A stretch of 64,000 bases of DNA, from the NCBI RefSeq assembly GCF_032854445.1, contig NC_088302.1:55532237-55596236 (forward strand). Direction: 5' to 3'. The first letter of the stretch is position 1; each line of letters starts with the position of its first letter. The notes under the pieces were generated by a model. It ran no database searches. It was not told where the DNA came from and was given only the letters and a program-made list of their open reading frames with translations. The position numbers were made by a program, and so were the translations under genes. Positions 34,511 through 43,110 of this stretch are shown in pieces. Source of the stretch: Liolophura sinensis (taxonomy: Eukaryota; Mollusca; Polyplacophora; Chitonida; Chitonidae).

Positions 34511-36553
34511 GGCAATTGTTCCCTCCTATCTTGTACAGGAGGCATGTGGCAATTGTTCCATCCTATCTTGTACAGAAGGCATGTGACAGTTGTTTCCTGT
34601 CTACTTGTAGAGGAGGCATGTGGCAATTGTTTTCATGCCTGCTTGTAGAGGAGGCATGCAGCTATTGGTTCCTCCTATCTTGTAGAGGAGGCATGCGGCA
34701 ATTGGGTCCTCCTATTTTGTAGAGGAGGCATGTGGCAATTGGTTCCTCCTATCTTGTAGAGGAGGCATGTGGCAATTGGTTCCTGTCTGCTTGTACAGGA
34801 GGTATGCAGCAATTGGTTCCTCCTGTCTTGTAGAGGAGTCATGTGGCAGTTGGTTCCTCCTATCTTGTACAGGAAGCATGTGGAAATTGTTTCCTGTCTG
34901 CTTGTACAGGAGGCATACGGCAGTTGTTTCCTGTCTACTTGTAGAGGAGGCATGTGGCAATTGTTTTCATGCCTGCTTGTAGAGGAGGCATGCGGCAATT
35001 GGTTCCTCCTATCTTGTAGAGGAGGCATGCGGCAATTGGGTCCTCCTATTTTGTAGAGGAGAAATGTGACAATTGGTTCCTCCTATCTTGTGGGGGCGGC
35101 ATGCGGCAATTGTTTTCTGTCTGCTTGTAGAGGAGGGATGCGGCAATTGGTTCCTACTATCTTGTAGAGAAGGCATGTGGTAATTGTTATCTGTCTGCTT
35201 CTAGAGGAAGCATGTTGCAATTGTTTCCTGTCGGCTTGGACAGGAGGGATGTGGCAATTGTTTCCTCTTGTCTTTTACAGGAGGTATGTGGCAATTGTTT
35301 CCTCTTGTCTTTTACAGGAGACATATGGCCATTGTTTCCTCTTGTCTTGTACAGGAGACATTGGGCAATTGTTTCCTCGTGTCTTTTACAGGAGGCATGT
35401 AGGAATTGTTTCCTCTTGGCTTGTACAGGAGGCATGTGGCCATTGTTGCCTCTTGTCTTGTACAGGAGGCATTGGGCAAGTGTTTCCTCTTGTCTTGTAG
35501 AGGAGGCATATGGCAATTGTTTCCCCTTGTCTTGTACATTAGGCATGTGGCCATTGTTGCCTCTTTTCTTGTTCAAGAGGCATGTGGCAATTGTTTCCTC
35601 TTGTCTTGTACAGGAGACATTGGGCAATTGTTTCCTCGTGTCTTTTACAGGAGGCATGTAGGAATTGTTTCCTCTTGGCTTGTACAGGAGGCATGTGGCC
35701 ATTGTTGCCTCTTGTCTTGTACAGGAGGCATTGGGCAAGTGTTTCCTCTTGTCTTGTAGAGGAGGCATATGGCAATTGTTTCCCCTTGTCTTGTACATTA
35801 GGCATGTGGCCATTGTTGCCTCTTTTCTTGTTCAAGAGGCATGTGGCAATTGTTTCCTCTTGTCTTGTACAGGAGGCATATGGCAATTGTTTCCTCTTGT
35901 CATGTGCAGGAGGGCATTTGGCAATTGTTTCCTCTTGTCATACAGGAGGCATGTGGCAATTGTTTCCTCGTGTCTTTTACAGGAGGCATGTGGCAATGTT
36001 TTTCCTCTTGTCTTGTACAGGAGGCATTTGGCAATTGTTTCCTCTTGTCATGCAGGAGGCATGTGGCAATTGTTTCCTCTTGGCTTATACAGGAGGCATG
36101 TGGCCATTGTTTCCTCTTGTCTTGTACAGGAGGCATTTGGCAATTGTTTCCTCTTGGCTTGTACAGGAGGCATGTGGCAATTGTTTCCTCTTGGCTTGTA
36201 CAGGAGGCATATGGCAATTGTTTCCTTTTGACTTGTACAGGAGTCATGTTGCAATTGTTTCCTCTTGGCTTGTACAGGAGGCATTTGGCAATTCTTTCCT
36301 CTTGTCATACAGGAGGCATGTGGCAGTTGTTTCCTCTTGGCTTGTACAGGAGGCATGTGGCCATTGTTTGCTCTTGTCTTACAGGAAGCATGCGACAATT
36401 GTTTTCTCTTGTCATACAGGAGGCATGTGGAAATTCTTTCCTCTTGTTTTGTACAGGAGGCATTTGACAAGTGTTTCCTCTTGTCTTGTACAGGAGGCAT
36501 TTGGCGATTGTTTCCTCTTGGCTTGTACAGGAGGCATTTGGCAATTCTTTCAT
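34511..36553. repeat. 37-bp minisatellite, ~55 copies
   Basis: The unit is AGGAGGCATGTGGCAATTGT, TTCCTCTTGTCTTGTAC (37 bp). The left third carries a CCTCCTATCTTGTAG subtype; the rest carries CCTCTTGTCTTGTACAG. A seven-unit block is duplicated in tandem with offset 259 bp (for example ACAGGAGACA at 35,351 and 35,610). In the right subtype each unit has a long pyrimidine tract ending in ACAG|G, a strong 3' splice-site consensus on the + strand. Frames are open on both strands (up to 326 codons) because stops are absent in the unit. No coding role is inferred. Confidence 0.96.
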
Positions 36554-37148
36554 CCCCCTTGAATTTATAGTAATCTGGTCTTGTGTTTGTGCAGGACATT
36601 GTGTCAGAATTATTGATTGCATGTAAAACCAGCTGTAATTATCAATTAATTTTTCCAGATTTCTCCTGTGGGATGAGAGCAGTACACTGTAACAGCAGGT
36701 GTGATACTTTAAATCTAATACTCTTTGGAACCAAGTTTAAGACTGTCTTATGTATAACAGACAAAGCTCATAATAATGCAGTCTGCAGCTATGCCTTCAA
36801 CTTGCTGTCCTTTGACATGTTTACCTTGTACCCTTCAGGGAGTTATTTCTGACCTAGATTTGGTCTTGGAAAGCAAGGTAATAAGATTAAAATTGAAAAC
36901 TGTGATAAACTGTGAAAGTGATAAACTGGTGAAATTAAAAAGGTTCCTCGAGATGTTTTCTCCTAAAATAATCCTCAGGATCGTAGCCTTCATTAGTCTT
37001 GCCAACTGACTTAAACCTCAAGATATGGATTAGCACAGTGGTTTGGAGTGGTTTGCCTTTTTCAGGGCAGACATGTCTGGGGCAACTCTAAGAGTATCTG
37101 TCGGCGTAATCTATGGTTCAAGAGCCTCTTCCAGTCAAATTAAAAGTC
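36554..37148. other. Unique DNA
   Basis: Unique spacer between arrays. A very short exon-like piece (TTTTTCCAG at about 36,650 and AACAGCAG|GTGTGA at about 36,694) is too short to support. Confidence 0.45.
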
Positions 37149-39402
37149 ACAGTCATTGGGAGGCAGTCAAATACTGACCAGGATGCTGTGTTGGGCTGTA
37201 GATTTGACAAAACAGTCATGGGGAGGCAGTCAAATACTGACCAGGATGCTGTGTTGGGCTGTAGATTTGACAAAACAGTCATGGGGAGGCAGTCAAATAC
37301 TGACCAGGATGCTGTGTTGGGCTGTAGATTTGACAAAACAGTCATGGGGGTGGCAGTCAAATACTGACCAGGATGCCCTGTTGGACTGTAGATTTGACAA
37401 AACAGTCATTGGGTGGGAGTCAGATACTGACCAGGATGCTGTTTTGGACTGTAAATTTGACAAAACAGTTATTCTCCATACTCGGCGACCAGGTAAACAG
37501 GTCAGACTCTTACTGACCAGGATGCTGTTTTGGACTGTAGATTTGACAAAACAGTCATGGGGTGGGAGTCAGATACTGACCAAGATGCTGTGTTGGACTG
37601 TAGATTTGATAAAACATTTATGGGGTGGCCGTCAAATACTGACCAGGATGCTGTGTTGGACTGTAGATTTGACAAAACAGTCATTCTCCATACTCGGGGA
37701 CCAGGTAAACAGGTCAGACTCCTACTGACCAGGATGCTGTTTTGGGCTGTAGATTTGACAAAACAGTCATTGGGTGGCAGTCAGATACTGACCAGGATCT
37801 GACAGCATCCTGGTCAGTAAGAGTCTGACCTGTTTACCTGGTCCCCGAGTATGGAGAATGACTGTTTTGTCAAATCTACAGTCCAACACGACAAAACAGT
37901 CATTGGGTGGGAGTCAGATACTGACCAGGATGCTGTGTTGGGCCGTAGATTTGACAAAACAGTCATTGGGTGGGAGTCAGATACTGACCAGGATGCTGTG
38001 TTGGACTGTAGATTTGACAAAACAGTCATTCTCCATACTCGGGGACCAGGTAAACAGGTCAGACTCTTACTGACCAGGATGCTGTTTTGGACTGTAAATG
38101 ATGTCGTGTTGGACTGTAGATTTGACAAAACAGTCATTCTCCATACTCGGGGACCAGGTAAACAGGTCAGACTCTTACTGACCAGGATGCTGTGTTGGAC
38201 TGTAGATTTGACAAAACATTTATGGGGTGGCAGTCAATTACTGACCAAATTGCTGTGTTGGACTGTAGATTTGACAAAACAGTCAGATACTGACCAGGAT
38301 GCTGTGTTGGATTGTAGATTTGACAAAACAGTCATTCTCCATACTCGGGGACCAGGTAAACAGGTCAGTCTTCTACAGACCAGGATGCTGTGTTGGACTG
38401 TAGATTTGACAAAACAGTCATGGGGTGGCAGTCAGATACTGACCAGGATGCTGTGTTGGACTGTAGATTTGACAAAACAGTCATGGGGTGGCAGTCAGAT
38501 ACTGACCAGGATGCTGTGTTGGACTGTAGATTTGACAAAACAGTCATTGGGTGGGAGTCAGATACTGACCAGGATGCTGTTTTGGACTGTAGATTTGACA
38601 AAACAGTCATTGGGACGCAGTCAGATACTGACCAGGGTGCTGTGTTGGACTGTAGATTTGACAAAACAGTCATTGGGACGCAGTCAGATACTGACCAGGG
38701 TGCTGTGTTGGACTGTAGATTTGACAAAACAATCATTCTCCATACTCAGGGACCAGGTAAACAGGTCAGACTTCTACTGACCAGGATGCTGTTTTGGGCT
38801 GTAGATTTGACAAAACAGTCATGGGGTGGCAGTCAAATACTGACCAGGATGCCCTGTTGGACTGTAGATTTGTCAAAACAATCATTGGGTGACAGTCAAA
38901 TACTGACCAGGATGCTGTGTTGGACTGTAGATTTGACAAAACAGTCATTGGGTGGGAGTCAGATACTGACCAGGATACTGTGTTGGACTGTAGATTTGAC
39001 AAAACAGTCATTGGGTGGCAGTCAGATACTGACCAGGATGCGCTGTTGGACTGTAGATTTGACAAAACAATCATTCTCCATACTCGGGGACCAGGTAAAC
39101 AGGTCAGACTTCTACTGACCAGGATGCTGTTTTGGGCTGTAGATTTGACAAAACAGTCATGGGGTGGCAGTCAAATACTGACCAGGATGCCCTGTTGGAC
39201 TGTAGATTTGTCAAAACAATCATGGGGTGGCAGTCAAATACTGACCAGGATGCCCTGTTGGACTGTAGATTTGTCAAAACAGTCATTGGGTGACAGTCAA
39301 ATACTGACCAGGATGCGCTGTTGGACTGTAGATTTGACAAAACAGTTATTCTCCATACTCAGGGGCTAGATAAACAGGTCAGACTCCTACTGACTAATGC
39401 TC
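37149..39402. repeat. 63-bp / ~86-bp two-type minisatellite with internal inversion
   Basis: The common core is CTGTAGATTTGACAAAACAG and ACTGACCAGGATGCTGTKTT. Type A (63 bp) links them with TCATTGGGTGGSAGTCARAT. Type B (~86 bp) links them with TCATTCTCCATACTCGGGGA, CCAGGTAAACAGGTCAG. Type B appears at about 37,488, 37,705, 38,047, 38,155, 38,355, 38,753, 39,091 and, decayed, 39,366. One further B unit is inverted (about 37,802-37,889). ORFs of up to 309 codons on both strands follow from period 63 and stop-free frames. Confidence 0.96.
37802..37889 (-). repeat. Inverted type-B repeat unit
   Basis: This segment reads as the reverse complement of a neighbouring type-B unit (GGTCAGTAAGAGTCTGACC, GTTTACCTGGTCCCCGAGTA, TTTTGTCAAATCTACAGTCC). 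At its left edge ACTGACCAGGAT (37,787-37,798) pairs with ATCCTGGTCAGT (37,807-37,818) over an 8-nt loop. At its right edge GACTGTTTTGTC (37,860-37,871) pairs with GACAAAACAGTC (37,890-37,901) over an 18-nt loop. Confidence 0.92.
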
Positions 39403-41316
39403 TGCCTCTATATTACCTATGTCAGCCACCAGTACTTATTTCTGTCTTATCGGATAGTTCCTTTCGTGGAAATAGCTGATCAGAAAGGTTTCATTTAGGA
39501 ATCTACTTATCTCCCTTACCTGTCTTCAGATAAATGTATTTTTCACTCATAACCCAAAGAACTGCCTCAGAAAACATGAAAACATGAAAGTGGTTGCCCT
39601 TTAGAGATAATGGGCTGATTAATAGAGGCTGAAGGACTGAGTGTGGCTAAGCTGAGGCTGTTGTCTAATGCCAAAGACGCAGGGAAAGGAGATGGGGTGG
39701 TGAGATTGGGCCTTAATCCCCTGGCTGAAGGTGTTGATGGACTGCTCTGGATTTAATGACTGAGATAATAGTCTTCCTCTGAAGAGCTTCATACAAGTGG
39801 GCCAGTTTTTTTCATAAATGATGGATTTCTCAATTAACAATGAATTAAATTACATCTCCTAACTGCTGAGCTGAACCGTTGAGGAGAGGAGAGATATTTA
39901 ATTGATTCGGCATGTATTCCGCCTGTAGCGTCCCTCCATGGATCGCTGCCTCGCCCAGTTTTTCACCAATGCCTGCCTTGGTTTTCCGCGACAGTGTTGT
40001 AGGATTTACACATACTCACGCTGTGCGGAGATGAGACCACCTACTAGGATCATTGGTCACAAACTACACCAGATATGTACTCTGCTACTTCACAGGTTTG
40101 TTGTCATCATCATACATATGTGTCTGTCCAAGTCAAGTGCACAAGTGCTTAAACCTCCGGGTAGTTACTCCCTGCTGAGGTCATTTTTCTGCGAAGCTGT
40201 AGTTTGCGGCACAATTGGTTTCCGGTCTTGCATTTAAAATGCAGAAAAGGCTGTGGCAAGCTGTCTGTCGCCTTACTTTTTTTGTTAACTTGAAAATGTG
40301 ATTGCTGCTTGACTTGTTTTTTGCGTCTGGCAAAGAACGGTATTGTCGTGAAACAAGTGAAGAACTTTTCTGATCTTTGTTTTTACTGATCCTTTGCAAC
40401 AGTACATAAAAATTATATTCATAGACAGGTGACTCATCCATAAGGAAGATTTGTTAAATTCGCAGAACAAATTGTTGTTGACTTGTATGTGGATGAATGT
40501 TTTGGTTGTATGGACCGTTGTTCCCTACATCATTTTGTCCTGAAAGTTAAGCAAATTTCTACCTCTTGACATCATTATTACCTGGTTTCTCTGTGTCGGC
40601 ATGTAACATTATAAATAAGGTACATGTTGGCTTGTCTGTGTAATGTTGGGAAGTCTATAATATGCGACTATAAGGCCCTGAGACGGTGTGCATACAGTGT
40701 CTCTTCAGGACACTTTGTTAATATCCCCTGTTGTTCATCATGTGTTTATAACATCCAAGTACTTTGATTTTATTTACAAAGACAATTGTTCACTGAAGGC
40801 TGTGATCCTGAAAGATGAATTTAGTACATTCATCATGTATTAAACTTCATGCCAACACAATTGTTATATCTATATATACCTTCATAACATAAGATTATAA
40901 CTTTGGAAAATATAACTACAAGTATTTCTGAGACCAGCTTGGCGTAGGGTCCAGGAATCTCAAAAATCTTGAATGGAATCGTATTGCTTCCCCCCTCAAG
41001 GTTTTAGAAGTGCATGAATGTTGTGTTCAGTTTTGTTACATATTTGTGGGACTTCACAATGTTATAGCTGTATAGTCTGTGTCCGTAGACACTGTCATCT
41101 GGTTCTGGACAGAAAGTCATCTTTGCCATTAAGTTCATCAAGGATGCCCTTGTAATAGGTGAAATCCAGCGCCTTGTATTTATGAAATGTTTTGAAGCTC
41201 AGCTGGTCTGAGGTCAGACTTGGCAGAAACATTTGTCCTGTTGTAACTGAATTGTTTGGCTTTGATGATTGACACTGTTGGCTGTGTCTAATGCATCCAT
41301 GTTTGATGTTCTGCAG
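39403..41316. other. Unique DNA
   Basis: Unique sequence. A GC-richer patch at about 39,880-40,260 includes a 99-codon ORF (39,938) with no recognised domain. No gene is supported. Confidence 0.45.
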
Positions 41317-41429
41317 GATGTGCTTTGGGAGCAGCCATTCCCCGATGTAAACTCACCAAAACAGCCTTCTGACTTGACAGATTCCTTCCACCTGCTTCAG
41401 CCCCTAGCCTCTGTCTCCGGCACAAAAAG
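41317..41429 (+). CDS. Candidate internal exon, unknown protein
   Basis: A 113-bp GC-richer segment (about 50% against AT-rich surroundings) is preceded by TTTGATGTTCTGCAG and followed by AAAAAG|GTAATA, both acceptable splice sites. Only one of the three + frames is open; it reads DVLWEQPFPDVNSPKQ and continues to ..SVSGTK, entering in phase 0 and leaving 2 bases. I do not recognise the protein. The length (37 codons) is short enough that one open frame of three by chance is not unlikely, and the pyrimidine tract is modest. The minus strand is also open (60 codons). Call it a hypothesis; a conserved non-coding element is an alternative. Confidence 0.3.
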
Positions 41430-41608
41430 GTAATATTGCCATAGTTTTCATCAAATTGAATTTCGCCCATGTTCTAACCTTTAAATTGGGTTGGCACAGC
41501 TAGCGGGTAGGCCTCGTAATCTAATCACCTTCACGGGCCTTCCCATCTGTCCCCTGCACCTCTGTCAAAGACAAGCGGAGGGCGACACTGACACAAATGG
41601 CTAATAAA

Positions 41609-41832
41609 CTATGTCAAACAAGGCCTGGCCAGAAGTGCCTTGTTGTGTCCTATAACAACATCAGACAGGCACTATTTGTCCTTTAGACACCCTGGCCATA
41701 GCTGCCCAATAGTAGCCCACCTATGTCAAACAAGGCCTGGCCAGAAGTGCCTTGTTGTGTCCTATAACAACATCAGACAGGCACTATTTGTCCTTTAGAC
41801 ACCCTAGCCATAGCTGCCCAATAGTAGCCCAC
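41609..41832. repeat. 112-bp tandem duplication, 2 copies
   Basis: CTATGTCAAACAAGGCCTGG starts at 41,609 and again at 41,721. The two 112-bp copies abut exactly and differ at one position that I noticed (CCCTGGCC / CCCTAGCC). The near identity indicates a recent event. Confidence 0.95.
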
Positions 41833-42212
41833 TGTTATAAGTGTGTCTTTGTGGCTCTAGGTTATATTAGAAACATGCAAGCATCTGTTATTATTGAGTT
41901 GTTGTATACACCTCCTGATACACAGAGGAAATAAATGTCATATTTCTTGTTTATTTTTTGGAGTTCAGGGTTATATTTTCAAACATCATGTTCTGTCTTC
42001 ATTTGGTATATAATTACATTTTATGAAACTGTTTTGAAAACTATAGCTGTTGTGTTTTTTTTTTTCCGGGTATGTGCTGTGGGGATGAGCCTCTCCCTAA
42101 CACGCCCCCCCCCCCCCCCCCCCACCCTTAATTTCCTGACATCATGGTTATGAAATGGGTGTATTATATGAAACCAACAGATATCAAAAAAATTAATATA
42201 CCGTAACTCCTC
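41833..42212. other. Unique DNA with a poly-C tract
   Basis: Contains a run of 19 C at 42,105-42,123 just after a T-run and TTCCGGG. The 72-codon ORFs on both strands span the homopolymer and are not credible genes. Confidence 0.55.
42105..42123. repeat. Poly-C homopolymer, 19 bp
   Basis: Nineteen consecutive C residues follow AACACG and precede ACCCTTAA. Such long C/G runs are uncommon in AT-rich DNA and may vary in length between reads. Confidence 0.9.
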
Positions 42213-42458
42213 AGCCTTTTCAACCACCTCAGAGACCAATATTTGGAAATGTTCTGAGTGAACTATGTGGCAGAGAAATTAGTTAGAACAAGCATCTTTA
42301 GTGACTCAGAAAATCATTTTTGTGTCATATTCACAATAATTGTGTGCATAAATTCCATTGGAAAAAGTGCCTCAGAGGTCAGGAAGATTAAAAGTGCCTC
42401 AGAGGTCAGGAAGATTAAAAGTGCCTCAGAGGTCAGGAAGATTGAAGATTTACAGTAC
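42213..42458 (+). repeat. Unclassified interspersed repeat, copy 2
   Basis: Second copy of the family at 17,745. It shares CCTTTTCAACCACCTC, GCAGAGAAATTAG, CATCTTTAGTGACTCA, TAAATTCCATTGG and GAAGATTTACAG. Inside, a 27-bp segment (AAAAGTGCCTCAGAGGTCAG plus GAAGATT) is present three times at 42,363-42,443, where the other copy has one. Confidence 0.65.
42363..42443. repeat. 27-bp tandem triplication
   Basis: Three near-identical 27-bp copies of AAAAGTGCCTCAGAGGTCAG + GAAGATT, giving an open frame repeating SASEVRKIK. It lies within an interspersed repeat whose other copy has a single unit, so the expansion is local and recent. Confidence 0.92.
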
Positions 42459-42924
42459 ATACATGTTTTTAAATTTCATGTACAGGTGTACATTTTCAAA
42501 TCAAAAGATTAAATTATTTTTATTTATTTAGAAGGGACAACTGTATCTTCCTCTCTTTCAAAAGAGTTGAACTTCTCCAGCCAGTTAATACACAGTATAT
42601 ATGATGCATGGTCATTGTTGAGTTCAGCTAATGCTACTGTGTTATTTGTGGATGTATTTGCATATAAACATAACAATTTCCCCACACAGGGACACCTGAT
42701 AAATATACTGAGTACAGATATGACACAGTAGAGGCATTACAGTGGTCTAATGTTTGCTTTTCGTGCATCATGATTTCAATGGTAAGCTGGAGACAAAAGC
42801 TTTAAGAAGACCAGTGGGTGCATTTAGCAATCTCTCTACTGCTTTGCTATTACCATTGTGCTGCATTGCTGGGTGGGGTGTGATTGAGTGATCGAATTAT
42901 TGATAAAATGATGCTTCCAGAATG

Positions 42925-43110
42925 CTTATTTATTTGATTGATGTTTAACACTGCACTCCAGAATTTGTCACTTCTGTGTCAGGTTTAAGGATTGATCATT
43001 GTGGAGTGGAATGAGTGCCCAGGGTAAACCACTGCCCTTATCAGATACCTGAAAACAACGAAAGCTGGATTCAGACAAACAGCGTCATTGGTCAGGGGCC
43101 TGAGAATCAC
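42925..43110 (-). mobile_element. Degenerate SINE-like element
   Basis: TTTATTTGATTGATGTTTAA, then CTCCAGAATTTGTCACTT and CCAGGGTAAACCACTG resemble the reverse-oriented 3' half of a SINE related to, but distinct from, the other copies. The resemblance is from memory of molluscan repeats, and the copy is strongly decayed. Confidence 0.35.

Noticed and set aside
35582-36562. 326-codon + strand ORF as a gene
   Set aside because: It is read-through of the 37-bp array, with equally open frames on the other strand.
36651-36695. Micro-exon between TTTTTCCAG and CAG|GTGTGA
   Set aside because: About 45 bp with one open frame; such pieces are expected by chance.
37851-38780. 309-codon ORF in the 63-bp array
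   Set aside because: Open frames exist on both strands because the period is divisible by 3, and the frame passes through the inverted unit. Not a gene.
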